Source: Scalindua sp964437425
Lineage (GTDB): Bacteria; Planctomycetota; Brocadiia; Brocadiales; Scalinduaceae
Direction: 5' to 3'
NCBI GenBank assembly: GCA_964437425.1
Contig: CAYTGO010000003.1
Location: forward strand, 30,489 to 94,488
DNA: 64,000 nt
Below the pieces are notes generated by a model that did not search any database, was not told where the DNA came from, and saw nothing but the letters and a program-made list of their open reading frames with translations. Of this stretch, positions 54,617 to 63,470 are shown one piece after another. Position 1 is the stretch's first letter. Each line of letters opens with the position of its first letter. The position numbers and the translations under genes were made by a program.

Positions 54617-56196
54617 GAGCTTTTAAACGCTATTTCATACCTGTCGATATCTACAGGCTGTACACCCGAAATGATTTCTTCAAATGCCTTAGTGTCTCCA
54701 CTATTGATACTTCTTACGGAAAAATCAAGGCTTGTGATCATGCCGTAAGCCTTACTGTATACTCTCAGGACAAAAGACGCATTGTAAAAGCTATTTTCTG
54801 AATTGTTCTTTATGTTCCCTGTCACAGAAGAGGAAGATCCAAAACCATTAAATGAAATGTTACTGGCATAAAAACCATTGCCGACATCTTCAAATCCCTC
54901 CAGCTCTTCCGGATGTGCTTTCTCGTCAAATATCAAGTCTTCCAGGCTGTCTAGTGGTGCAACTTCTTTTGTCTCAGCTTTAGCAACAATTTCTTCTCTA
55001 TTGATAATTTTGATTGTGCTTACTCCTTCATCTGAAACTAATGGCATTTTGGCAGAATAAATTGCATACTTGCTAATCTCTTTGGATATGACACCAACTA
55101 TTATCTCTTCAAAAGGCTTAGTTGTGCCTTTGTTAAATCCATAAACAGAAAACCCCTGATCTCCCAAAGGGACATTTTCTTTGTCATAAGCCTGAACTTT
55201 AAAGTCAGTCATGCCATGGTCTCTGTCAGATTTATTTATTATTTCGCCGCTTATCTGGGAAGATGAACCGAATGGTTCAAATCTAATGTTTTTAACAAAA
55301 AATCCTTCACCTATGTCGATGAGGTCTGTTTTTTCACCATGTGCCTGTGGTTCTTCATGGTGTCCGGCTGGAGCTGCAGCATGCTTTGCCTCTTCATGGT
55401 GTCCGGCTGGAGCTGCAGCATGCTTTGCCTCTTCATGGTGTCCGGCTGGGGCTGAAGCATGTTCTGCCTCTTCGTGGTGTCCGGCTGGGGCTGAAGCATG
55501 TTCTGCCTCTTCGTGGTGTCCGGCTGCGGCATGTTTTTCTTCTTCGTGTTTAGCATGTTCCGTTGCCGCCTGCACCAAAACGCCTGATTCAAGTTTATTT
55601 AATCTGGAATATAGTTCTTCGATTCCACGTACAATAGATTCGTCCGGGGATGATTGCTTTTGGAGGCTCTCTTTCATAGACAGGATGAGTTCTTCCTGCT
55701 TTTCCAGCTTATTACCCAGCTTGCTGATAACACTTTTCTGCTCATCTAAAGCCTGCATTAATGTGTCTAATGGTTTATTTGCCGTTTTATACATCCTTTC
55801 AAGTACAGCAGTTTTAACTTCCTGGTCCTCCATTCGGTTTGCCAGCTTAGAAAATCTTTTCTTAAAAACGTTCAATGTTCCTTCAAATGACTTTACAATC
55901 TCCTTTACTCCTTCCAGTGAACTCATGTTTTCTACTCTTTCAACTTTAGCATCCATGTTGCTTAATAGATCTTCGATATTTGCAAGACTGTTGTTTAATT
56001 CTGCGGTTTGCTTTTCTCTAGCCGCTTTATCTCCCTCCAGATTTGAAATTCTGCCGTTTAATTCTTCGATTTGTGTTACCCAGTCACCCAGAGATGTTTG
56101 AAATTTCTCTAAATCCTTTAAGATATCCGAAAAGCCAATAGTGCAGGGAAAAAAGAGCATTAAGGCGAAAGTGCATATAATGAGCAGTTTCTTCAT
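54610..56196 (-). CDS. Coiled-coil protein with His-repeat and tandem FxLYD-like domains
   Basis: A signal peptide (about 1-22), a long coiled coil (about 25-205), a 13-residue repeat AGHHEEAEHASAP in about five copies (about residues 220-285), then two homologous beta-sandwich domains of about 95 residues, each starting with DIGEGFF or DVGNGFY and containing FGSSS and FEEII. These resemble FxLYD domains. No known function. ATG 56196 is chosen because GGAG lies 8 bases upstream. Convergent to and overlapping the SPFH operon; all three carry His-rich stretches, suggesting a shared metal-dependent context. Confidence 0.75.
   Translation of the reverse strand: MKKLLIICTFALMLFFPCTIGFSDILKDLEKFQTSLGDWVTQIEELNGRISNLEGDKAAREKQTAELNNSLANIEDLLSNMDAKVERVENMSSLEGVKEIVKSFEGTLNVFKKRFSKLANRMEDQEVKTAVLERMYKTANKPLDTLMQALDEQKSVISKLGNKLEKQEELILSMKESLQKQSSPDESIVRGIEELYSRLNKLESGVLVQAATEHAKHEEEKHAAAGHHEEAEHASAPAGHHEEAEHASAPAGHHEEAKHAAAPAGHHEEAKHAAAPAGHHEEPQAHGEKTDLIDIGEGFFVKNIRFEPFGSSSQISGEIINKSDRDHGMTDFKVQAYDKENVPLGDQGFSVYGFNKGTTKPFEEIIVGVISKEISKYAIYSAKMPLVSDEGVSTIKIINREEIVAKAETKEVAPLDSLEDLIFDEKAHPEELEGFEDVGNGFYASNISFNGFGSSSSVTGNIKNNSENSFYNASFVLRVYSKAYGMITSLDFSVRSINSGDTKAFEEIISGVQPVDIDRYEIAFKSSY
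55353..55535. repeat. 39-bp tandem repeat encoding the His repeat
   Basis: Units begin at 55353, 55392, 55431, 55470 and 55509, exactly 39 bp apart. The motif CTTCATGGTGTCCGGCTGG recurs with few changes. It lies in frame in the coiled-coil gene. Confidence 0.9.
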
Positions 56197-56374
56197 ACGT
56201 TTCTCCAATAGAAGGCATCCTTTTTAGGATTGTAAGGATGTATTTATAAATGTTTATAACAAGCAAATATACACCAATATATATTATGACGCAAACGAAA
56301 ACGAGTATTTCACAGTCGCAGTATATTGTAAAGATATTTAGCAAACTATGTTGGTTATGATTAGTGATGGTGTT

Positions 56375-57421
56375 TTATTGCATATTATTAATTGCAAGCC
56401 ATCTGCTTGCATTGCTTTTTAGATTCTTAATTATTACTGCCATCTGTTGCTCCAGTTGAAAGCGGGGTTGCCATCCTAAGGTTCTTTTGGCCTTTTCAAT
56501 GTTAAATCGATATTTTTTGTCTGTCAATTTTAACATCCATGGTTTAAAGAAATAACGCCTTCCTATTAAAGAGTGGAAGTTACTTGCGGCATAAATACAG
56601 AGCCAAACAAGCCACACAGGAAGATGTATTAAGTTCAAATTTTTGCCATAAATCTCACGGGATATAAGAACGCAAAGTTCATTATTTGAGATAAGGTTTT
56701 CCTCAGACAAAATCATTATTGAACCCGAAGGGATTTCTTTCGCCATTAACATAGACTTCTCAAAGGCGTCGAGTACATCTTCAATATGTACGTAAGATAT
56801 ACCGCCTACTCCCTTCCCTGGTAAAATTCTATAGCCAAAACACCTTTTCCAAATAAAGGCGATCTGGTTTGCCAGCGGTATCGACCTGCAATCCTGAGAA
56901 TATACTGCCGAAAGCCTGAAGATTGTTGCTTTTATCTTTTCCTTGTATTCTGATATGATTTTTTCTCCCTCAATCTTCGAATTTCCATAATGCATGAATG
57001 AGCTTAAATCTGAATCTTCATTTAGCTTGTCATCACCCGAAGTGGGTTTAAAAACGACTGTGCTGCTTGCAAAAATAAAGTTAATCACATTGAAATGTAT
57101 CAAATTGTCCAGTAGATGTCTCATTCCGTTCTCATTAGTTTCACGGTACAATCTGTTTTCTTTGTTTACCATGTCATAATATGCAGCCAGATGAAACACG
57201 TAATCGATCCTTCCTGAAATCTTTACTTCTATTTCACGAAAAATGTTACGTAAAAGCTCCTTGTCTGTTATATCGGCTTTATACCATAACACACTATTGT
57301 CTCTATCTTTATGTAGTGTCCTGTCTATGCCAATAATGTAGTACTTTTTGCTTAATCGGGCAATCAATTCAGTACCAATAAAGCCACTGGCACCAGTGAT
57401 TAATACAGTTTGTCTGGTCAT
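56375..57421 (-). CDS. NAD-dependent epimerase/dehydratase
   Basis: Extended SDR fold: NAD motif TGASGFIGTEL at about 9-19, HLAAYYD, catalytic pair in HYGNSKIEGEK (YxxxK), C-terminal substrate region with YVHIEDVLDAF and WLVWLCIYAASN. Resembles the 3-beta-hydroxysteroid dehydrogenase and UDP-sugar epimerase group; sugar-nucleotide versus isoprenoid or steroid substrate is not clear. 348 residues, ATG start. No glycosyltransferase or pathway neighbour is adjacent. Confidence 0.82.
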   Translation of the reverse strand: MTRQTVLITGASGFIGTELIARLSKKYYIIGIDRTLHKDRDNSVLWYKADITDKELLRNIFREIEVKISGRIDYVFHLAAYYDMVNKENRLYRETNENGMRHLLDNLIHFNVINFIFASSTVVFKPTSGDDKLNEDSDLSSFMHYGNSKIEGEKIISEYKEKIKATIFRLSAVYSQDCRSIPLANQIAFIWKRCFGYRILPGKGVGGISYVHIEDVLDAFEKSMLMAKEIPSGSIMILSEENLISNNELCVLISREIYGKNLNLIHLPVWLVWLCIYAASNFHSLIGRRYFFKPWMLKLTDKKYRFNIEKAKRTLGWQPRFQLEQQMAVIIKNLKSNASRWLAINNMQ

Positions 57422-57593
57422 TTTTATAATAGGATTGACAGATTATAGAGCATGATATAACATTGAACTTTCGTTGTGGGGACATTCCTGGGTAGCTCAG
57501 CTTTGGCGGAAATGAGGATTGGTATGGGAGGAAAACGGCATAAGTATAAATAAAAAGATTTATGCCTTAGGCTTAAAAGTGTTCTCTAAAATC

Positions 57594-57755
57594 TCATACA
57601 CTTTGTGTTAGTTGTATTTTTTCTGTTTTTGTCTTCGGTTTTTCTTTTTTGATTTCTTTTTTGCTCTTGGGGGTTGGTTTCGCTTTTTCCTTAACAGATT
57701 TTTTGGTAGAAGCCTTAGGTTTTGTCTTTGGTTTTTTGATCGCCTTTTTTGCCAA
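57594..57755 (-). CDS. Lys/Pro-rich basic miniprotein (histone-H1-like)
   Basis: A 53-residue gene not called by length cutoffs. TTG start (57753-57755) with GGAGGT ten bases upstream. Sequence begins MAKKAIKKPKTKPK and continues Lys/Pro/Thr-rich (about 40% Lys), ending IQLTQSV. The composition resembles C-terminal histone H1-type or AlgP-like tails, which bind DNA or RNA. The strong ribosome-binding site favours a real gene. No neighbour suggests a partner. Confidence 0.6.
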   Translation of the reverse strand: MAKKAIKKPKTKPKASTKKSVKEKAKPTPKSKKEIKKEKPKTKTEKIQLTQSV

Positions 57756-57839
57756 TTTCTCTGCTACCTCCAGATTTTGTGTTTTAGATAAGCTATCCCG
57801 TGCTATTTAAATGTTAGCGTGGGCGAATCAGCTAAATTA

Positions 57840-58052
57840 ATTAGAAACTGCTAAGACGGCGAAAAGGGCTATTCTCTTGCGGTGAGATAGCCCTTTTGCC
57901 GTCAGGTGACGAGGGGGAAAGGAGTTAAGACCCCCGTCAGGTGAGTACGGCAATTCCCGATTACGCTGTGGCAGCACACGGGAGGGCGAGGCTTGAAGTA
58001 ACGGAGATGAAGGCTCCGGCCACATTTACCCCCGTACTCATCAGTTTCTAAT
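57840..58052. other. GC-rich structured element with 11-bp terminal inverted repeats
   Basis: The ends ATTAGAAACTG (57840-57850) and CAGTTTCTAAT (58042-58052) are perfect inverted repeats. Inside lie three further hairpins: GACGGC-g-AAAAGGGCTAT to ATAGCCCTTTTGCCGTC (57855-57903), GACGAGGGGG to CCCCCGTC (57908-57937), and GAGTACGG to CCGTACTC (57943-57950 with 58032-58039) with an inner CCCG/CGGG. Interior GC content is clearly higher than the AT-rich flanks. It could be a multi-branched non-coding RNA or a small inverted-repeat element; no known family was recognised. Confidence 0.6.
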
Positions 58053-58096
58053 AGAATCAAGTGGTAAATAGATAAACCTTAAATTTTTGTTTATTA

Positions 58097-58288
58097 TTAT
58101 TTTCTCCCGATACCATTTAGTTTTTTTACTTCGCTTTTGAGTGCCCTGCTCAATACCATCAGAGCGACCTCGCTATCTGATCTTCTCCTATAATACTGAG
58201 AATCTTCAGCTTTTCTTAATTCCTGAATCATCTCTTTGATGTTTTCATCTCTTTTCTCGTTATAGTATATTTGTAAACATTTGCTCAT
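58097..58288 (-). CDS. Small helical protein, unknown
   Basis: Sixty-three residues from ATG 58288 (MSKCLQIYYNEKRDENIKEM), with AAAGG ten bases upstream. Charged, helical, no signal peptide, no family recognised. Expressed from a good promoter at 58352-58380. It lies 44 bp from the structured element on the same side. Confidence 0.6.
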   Translation of the reverse strand: MSKCLQIYYNEKRDENIKEMIQELRKAEDSQYYRRRSDSEVALMVLSRALKSEVKKLNGIGRK

Positions 58289-58351
58289 TATCATCTTGCC
58301 TTTCGTCAAATCTATCTAAGTTAAATCAAGTCACTTTAAGTTTATGCACAT

Positions 58352-58380
58352 TGTCTAGCAGAAACAAAATCGATTGTCAA
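58352..58380 (-). promoter_or_regulatory. Strong sigma-70 promoter, minus strand
   Basis: Minus-strand TTGACA (58375-58380), 17-bp spacer, TAGACA (58352-58357). A palindrome ATACAATATTTTGTAT sits just upstream (58388-58403), a possible operator. It drives the 63-residue gene. The rest of the gap from 58404 to 58592 shows nothing recognisable. Confidence 0.65.
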
Positions 58381-58592
58381 GGGAAAAATACAATATTTTG
58401 TATGTTTTTTTATTTGAATTACAATATATAGTAAGTAAGCTGCAGAAATGTAGTAAAAATAGTGTAAGTATATTGTCAGAAAGTAGTTTATAGTTTTGTG
58501 TAAACAGGTGTTATTTTTTCGGTTTTAATTGAGATTATAGGGAAGGTATTCTGGTGTGGAAGTGGGCCGTTTGGCAGAGATTTGTGCGCAAT

Positions 58593-59201
58593 TTAGTTGA
58601 ATTTTGTCCTAAGCTCTTCGAAGGCTTTTGAAATAAGTTTAGATGCCAGGGCCCTTTCATTGTCTGCTGCTGAGTTGCCTTTAATCTTAGCTGTCCAAAT
58701 TGATTCATTTGTAGTTACGTCCACACATCTTACGGTAAATGAGACTTTTGTTACTATTGGTGCTACGAATAATCCGGAGGACAATGCCCTGTAAGAGACG
58801 CCAAAACGCTCAATGTCGCCAACGACTATGGCGTCAGCACCTAACTGTTTTCCCAGATTCAAGAAATTTTGCTTATTCAATAAATCTTCTTTCTTGAGTT
58901 TTTTTAATTTCAGCTCTTCGTCCACTGCTTTTCTATTAACAACAATATATTTCCCCCATTTTTCCAGTTCTCTGGCAGTTATGCTTGAAAGGATTGCACC
59001 TGCGTTTGCGTCTATAGTCGTTTTTGCGGAGAGCTTAGAGAGCATGTAATTCTTTTTTTCGTCTACGGGTGCTTCGAACATAATTACAGCAACTTTTTGA
59101 ATCTCATCATGAGGGAAATCTTTGTTAACATCGACCTTAGAGAACATATTTACTGATGCACAGCCAGACAAAAGCAGGAATAATATTGCATATTTTTTCA
59201 T
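58593..59201 (-). CDS. Lipoprotein with CsgG/LpoB-like fold, unknown
   Basis: Lipobox LLSGC after a short signal (Cys about residue 14). The mature domain has the CsgG/LpoB/GNA1162-type pattern: KVAVIMFEAP, LEKWGKYIVVNR, LGADAIVVGDIERFG and VDVTTNESIWTAK. Likely an outer-membrane-anchored regulator or assembly factor, role not identifiable. ATG 59201 is chosen; the frame extends to 59249. Confidence 0.75.
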   Translation of the reverse strand: MKKYAILFLLLSGCASVNMFSKVDVNKDFPHDEIQKVAVIMFEAPVDEKKNYMLSKLSAKTTIDANAGAILSSITARELEKWGKYIVVNRKAVDEELKLKKLKKEDLLNKQNFLNLGKQLGADAIVVGDIERFGVSYRALSSGLFVAPIVTKVSFTVRCVDVTTNESIWTAKIKGNSAADNERALASKLISKAFEELRTKFN

Positions 59202-59289
59202 AATAATTACTTTCAGATAAGTACGCTGGAAATACGTAGAGGCCAACAAATACTACATTTTCATCCCTTTGGCAAAGGGCTAAAAACCC

Positions 59290-59317
59290 TTGACAAATTA
59301 TGGTGTTGTGTTAGAAT
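59290..59317 (+). promoter_or_regulatory. Sigma-70 promoter for the gap-pgk-rpe operon
   Basis: TTGACA (59290-59295), 16-bp spacer, TAGAAT (59312-59317), giving a leader of about 220 nt to gap. A small palindrome CCCTTTGGCAAAGGG (59265-59279) lies directly upstream. The rest of the leader shows no recognised motif. Confidence 0.6.
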
Positions 59318-59547
59318 TTTACCTCTTTGTTGTAATCATATCCATAAGTATTTCCTCATTTTATAGAATACTTATATTTTGAGAAGACGAACTTTGCATT
59401 TAATTGAAAAATCCCTTCTGAAAGCAGGAATAACAGCTTTTCAAAAAAGGCATCTCAACAAGTCACAACCTGCTGGAATTATATGAACTTGCTTTGGACT
59501 GTAGAGCGGAACTATCTCTTATATTTGGACTGAAAGGAATCTGAAAA

Positions 59548-60549
59548 ATGGCAATTAAAGTGGGAATAAATGGTTTTGGCAGAATAGGCCGAAATGTATT
59601 TAGAGTAATTGCAGAGAGGGAAGATGTTGATGTGGTTGCTATAAATGATTTAGCCGATGCCAGGACATTGTCTCTGCTTTTGAAATATGATTCAGTCCAT
59701 GGAAAATTTAATGGAGATGTTGAAGCAAAAGAAGATGCGATTATTGTAAAAGGAAAAGAGGTTAAACTGACGAAGGAAAAAGATCCAGCCAGGCTTCCAT
59801 GGAGTGAGTTAGGGGTTGACGTCGCGATAGAGTCTACAGGTATATTTACAAAAAGGGCAGATTGTACAAAGCATCTTGAGGCTGGAGCAAAAAAGGTAAT
59901 CTTGTCTGCTCCCTCTAAAGATCAGCTTGACGCTACGATTGTTATGGGAATAAATGAAAATGATCTCAGTGCTGAACATAAAATTGTTTCTAACGCCTCA
60001 TGTACTACAAATTGTCTAGCACCGCTCGTAAAGGTAATTAACGACAACTTTCAGATAGAAAAAGGCCTTGTGACAACTATTCATGCCTATACAAATGATC
60101 AGAAGGTTGCAGACATGATGCACAGTGATTTGAGAAGGGCGAGGGCCGCTGCCGTTAATATTATACCGACAACCACCGGTGCTGCTAAAGCCATTGGCGA
60201 GGTTATTCCGGAGCTTAAGGGAAAGCTTGATGGCATGGCAATGCGGGTACCTGTTGTTAATGGTTCGGTAACTGATTTAGTGGCAACAGTGAAAAAGAAT
60301 GTAAGTATTGAAGAGATTAACAGTGTTATAAAGGCGGCAGCAGACAGCGAATTGAATGGCATATTGGAGTATTGTGAAGATCCCATTGTCTCCTCTGACA
60401 TAATAGGCAATAAACATTCATGTATTCTGGATGCCATGTCCACATGTGTAATTGATGGTAATTTGATTAAAGTGATAGGCTGGTACGATAACGAATGGGG
60501 TTATTCAAATCGTATGGTAGACCTCGTAGAGCTTATCTCAAAGATATAA
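59548..60549 (+). CDS. gap: Glyceraldehyde-3-phosphate dehydrogenase
   Basis: Central glycolytic and gluconeogenic NAD enzyme. Rossmann motif NGFGRIGR at residues 8-15, catalytic C152 in SNASCTTNCLAPL, and WYDNEWGYSNRMVDL at the C-terminus. 333 residues. ATG with AAAGGA upstream. First gene of an operon with pgk (14 bp) and rpe (5 bp); accD follows after about 115 bp. Confidence 0.98.
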   Translation: MAIKVGINGFGRIGRNVFRVIAEREDVDVVAINDLADARTLSLLLKYDSVHGKFNGDVEAKEDAIIVKGKEVKLTKEKDPARLPWSELGVDVAIESTGIFTKRADCTKHLEAGAKKVILSAPSKDQLDATIVMGINENDLSAEHKIVSNASCTTNCLAPLVKVINDNFQIEKGLVTTIHAYTNDQKVADMMHSDLRRARAAAVNIIPTTTGAAKAIGEVIPELKGKLDGMAMRVPVVNGSVTDLVATVKKNVSIEEINSVIKAAADSELNGILEYCEDPIVSSDIIGNKHSCILDAMSTCVIDGNLIKVIGWYDNEWGYSNRMVDLVELISKI

Positions 60550-60563
60550 ATAGATTCTATACA

Positions 60564-61781
60564 ATGAGCAAACTTTTTATCAACGAGCTTGACCTGAAAG
60601 GCAAGAGAGTATTTGTGCGGGTGGATTATAATGTTCCCTTTGATGAACAGGGGAATATTACCGATGATGCCAGGATAAGGGCCACTTTGCCAACTATTAA
60701 TTATCTGCTTGATGAAGGTGCAAAGATAATCCTTGCCTCTCATCTTGGCAGGCCGGGTGGAAGGCCCTTGCCGGAATTCAGTTTAAAGCCGGTTGCCAAG
60801 AGACTTAACAGGCTTCTCAATAAGGACGTGACACTGGCAAGTGACTGCATCGGCCCTGAAGTGAAAAAACAGGTAGAGGCGATGCAGCCTGAGGATGTCT
60901 TGCTGCTTGAAAATCTGCGTTTTTATAAAGGTGAACGGGATAACGATCCTGGGTTTGCCAAAGAGCTGGCAAGCTTATGTGATGTGATGGTACAGGATGC
61001 GTTTGGAAATTGTCACAGAGCACATGCTTCAATGGTAGGTATGAATGAGGAAGTATCTCAGTCTGCAGCCGGTTTTCTTCTGAAGAGAGAGATTGATTAT
61101 TTTGAGAAGGCGGTCAACGTTCCGTCGAGACCGGTGGTTGCTATCGTTGGTGGTGCGAAGGTATTAGATAAGATAAAAATAATAGAAAATCTGGTAAAAA
61201 AGGTTGATAAAATAATAATCGGCGGTGCAATGGCATTCCCATTCCTTGCGGTCCATGGATATGGAATTGGTAAGGCAACGGTAGATGAAAACGTGGCGAT
61301 AAAGGTTTTGAATATAAATAAACTTGCCAAAGAGAGAGGTGTCAAAATATATTTACCAGTGGACTTTGTGGCGGCAGATAAGTTTGACGGTGATGCGGAG
61401 ACTAAGCTGGTCACCTTCCAGGAAGTTCCGGATGACTGGTTTGCTCTCGATATTGGGCCTGCAAGTACAAAGCTTTTTTCTGAAGCGATGCAAAATGCGA
61501 AGACCATAATTTGGAATGGTCCAATGGGAGCATTCGAAATAGATGCCTTCAGCAGGGGTACATACTCAATGGTAGAATCGGTTGTAACGGCTTATGCGTT
61601 AACTATTGTAGGAGGAGGAGACACAGACCTTGCATTTCACAGGATGGGAGAATCGTACAAGGTTTCATTTATATCTACAGGCGGTGGCGCATTTCTGGAA
61701 TTATTAGAGGGTAAAGAATTACCTGGGATAGCAGCATTGACTGATAATCTGAGTCATGAATTAGCGGGTGAAAGGAACTAA
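60564..61781 (+). CDS. pgk: Phosphoglycerate kinase
   Basis: Transfers phosphate between 1,3-bisphosphoglycerate and ADP. N-terminal KRVFVRVDYNVPFDEQG, LASHLGRPGG, and the C-terminal nucleotide motif IVGGGDTD are characteristic. The frame is open upstream to 60495 within gap, but the family begins at MSKLF, ATG 60564, giving 405 residues. Between gap and rpe. Confidence 0.97.
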   Translation: MSKLFINELDLKGKRVFVRVDYNVPFDEQGNITDDARIRATLPTINYLLDEGAKIILASHLGRPGGRPLPEFSLKPVAKRLNRLLNKDVTLASDCIGPEVKKQVEAMQPEDVLLLENLRFYKGERDNDPGFAKELASLCDVMVQDAFGNCHRAHASMVGMNEEVSQSAAGFLLKREIDYFEKAVNVPSRPVVAIVGGAKVLDKIKIIENLVKKVDKIIIGGAMAFPFLAVHGYGIGKATVDENVAIKVLNINKLAKERGVKIYLPVDFVAADKFDGDAETKLVTFQEVPDDWFALDIGPASTKLFSEAMQNAKTIIWNGPMGAFEIDAFSRGTYSMVESVVTAYALTIVGGGDTDLAFHRMGESYKVSFISTGGGAFLELLEGKELPGIAALTDNLSHELAGERN

Positions 61782-61786
61782 TTTAT

Positions 61787-62467
61787 ATGCAAACAAAAAT
61801 ATCCGCTTCAATACTTTCTGCCGATTCAACTCAGTTGGGTAGTGAAATTGAGAAGATAGAGCAGGCTGGTGTTGACTTAATTCATGTCGATGTTATGGAT
61901 GGCCATTTTGTTCCAAACATTACGATGGGTCCATTTATCGTTGAAGGATTAAAGAGAATTGCTAAAGTACCACTGGACATCCATCTCATGATTGAAAATC
62001 CGGATAAGTATGTAGAGTCCTTTACGCAAAAAACAGAAAAGGATGATATCCTGACTTTTCATATAGAGGCAACAGATGATCCGTTAAGTGTTATCAATTT
62101 AATCAAAGATCGAGGGCTAAAAGCGGGAGTTGCCATTAATCCCGATACGCACGAACGGACAGTTGAAAAACTGCTTGAATCTATAGACATGCTTCTTGTG
62201 ATGACGGTCTACCCTGGATTTTCAGGTCAGGCTTTCAAGAAATACGTATGTGAAAAAATAAGAAAATTGAGAGAAATAGCTCCTGAAAATCTTGACATTG
62301 AAGTGGATGGCGGTATAAAACCGGAAACTATTTCTGACGCTTCATCTGCCGGTGCAAACGTTTTTGCTGCGGCAACGTCTATATTTGCAAAGGACGACTA
62401 TAAGGAAGCAATAGAAGCACTGCGTAAAGTAGCGCAGGAAAATTCCTATCTGTCTGTGAAAAACTGA
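61787..62467 (+). CDS. rpe: Ribulose-phosphate 3-epimerase
   Basis: Interconverts ribulose- and xylulose-5-phosphate. TIM barrel with SASILSAD, the metal His/Asp pair in HVDVMDGHFVPN, HLMI, and VDGGI(KPETI) near the C-terminus. 226 residues. ATG 5 bases after pgk. Its linkage with gap and pgk suggests pentose-phosphate or carbon-fixation flux, but no RuBisCO genes are here. Confidence 0.96.
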   Translation: MQTKISASILSADSTQLGSEIEKIEQAGVDLIHVDVMDGHFVPNITMGPFIVEGLKRIAKVPLDIHLMIENPDKYVESFTQKTEKDDILTFHIEATDDPLSVINLIKDRGLKAGVAINPDTHERTVEKLLESIDMLLVMTVYPGFSGQAFKKYVCEKIRKLREIAPENLDIEVDGGIKPETISDASSAGANVFAAATSIFAKDDYKEAIEALRKVAQENSYLSVKN

Positions 62468-62582
62468 AACTATTCTTAATAGGAAAGACCTGAAGTTGAA
62501 GGGTCAGACAGGTATCTTAAGTTTTTTCGTGAAACAATGGTGTGCCAAATGTTTTTATTGAAATATTGTGGGAGATAAATAA

Positions 62583-63407
62583 TTGTTCTTTAAGAAAAAG
62601 AAGAATATACCTGATGGGCTATGGCAAAGGTGCGATGGGTGTAAAAGTGTAGTTTATAAAAAAAAGGTGGAGGAGAAACATAATGTTTGTCCGGAGTGTG
62701 ATTATCACTTCAGGGTATCTACCAATGAACGTATAGATATAACACTCGATAAAGATAGTTTTCAGGAGTATTGGAATGATATGGTGCCTGCTGATCCATT
62801 GAAATTTGAGGATCGTATAAAATATAAAGACCGGATTATTAGTGAACAGAAAAAAACAAATTTAAATGAAGCAGCGACGGTTGGAAAAGGTTTTATTGAT
62901 GGAAAGGAAGTCGTTTTTGGAGTTACGGATTCAAGTTTTATAATGGGGAGCATGGGATCCGTAGTGGGAGAAAAAATTGCGAGAGCAGCAGAAATGGCAC
63001 TTGAGTTGAAATTGCCGCTTATCATAGTCTCCGGTTCAGGAGGAGGTGCGAGAATGCACGAAGGTGCATTTTCTCTCATGCAGATGGCAAAAACATGTGC
63101 TGCCATAGCCAGGCTTCAGGATGCCGGGTTACTGTTTATATCGGTGCTTACCGATCCGACATTAGGAGGGGTCATGGCAAGCTTTGCCTCGCAGGCAGAC
63201 ATTATAATGGCAGAACCCGGTGCGCTTGTGGGATTTGCAGGGCCAAGAGTTATTAAAGAGACTATTAGAAAAACACTTCCCAAGGGGTTCCAATCGGCAG
63301 AATCCATGCTGAAGCATGGGTTTATTGATATAATTGCTGCACGCGATAGACTAAAATCGGAGATTTCAAAAATTCTGAATTATTGTAACAGTAACAGTAG
63401 TTGTTGA
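62583..63407 (+). CDS. accD: Acetyl-CoA carboxylase carboxyltransferase beta subunit
   Basis: Transfers CO2 from biotin-carrier protein to acetyl-CoA, forming malonyl-CoA. N-terminal zinc finger C17-x2-C20 and C36-x2-C39; the crotonase-like fold carries PLIIVSGSGGGARMHEG and PTLGGVMASFA. 274 residues, a little short of the typical 280-300. The start is TTG at 62583 (MFFKKKKN). accA is not in the window. Confidence 0.95.
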   Translation: MFFKKKKNIPDGLWQRCDGCKSVVYKKKVEEKHNVCPECDYHFRVSTNERIDITLDKDSFQEYWNDMVPADPLKFEDRIKYKDRIISEQKKTNLNEAATVGKGFIDGKEVVFGVTDSSFIMGSMGSVVGEKIARAAEMALELKLPLIIVSGSGGGARMHEGAFSLMQMAKTCAAIARLQDAGLLFISVLTDPTLGGVMASFASQADIIMAEPGALVGFAGPRVIKETIRKTLPKGFQSAESMLKHGFIDIIAARDRLKSEISKILNYCNSNSSC

Positions 63408-63470
63408 ATTTGCTGTTACAATATTGTAATATTCCTTAGATAGATAATAGATATTTATTTGTAAACAAAT

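Noticed and set aside
55353..55535. Possible CRISPR array from evenly spaced repeats
   Set aside because: Units are contiguous 39-bp repeats without spacers and are in frame as a His-rich peptide repeat.
57837..58025. Minus-strand open frame of 62 codons over the structured element
   Set aside because: No ribosome-binding site, Pro/Ser/Arg-rich nonsense-like sequence, and the region is better explained by nested inverted repeats.
57943..58039. Known riboswitch (cobalamin, M-box, Moco, c-di-GMP) for the GC-rich element
   Set aside because: Fragments such as CTCCGGCC and ACGCTG looked similar, but the full consensus and downstream target genes do not match.
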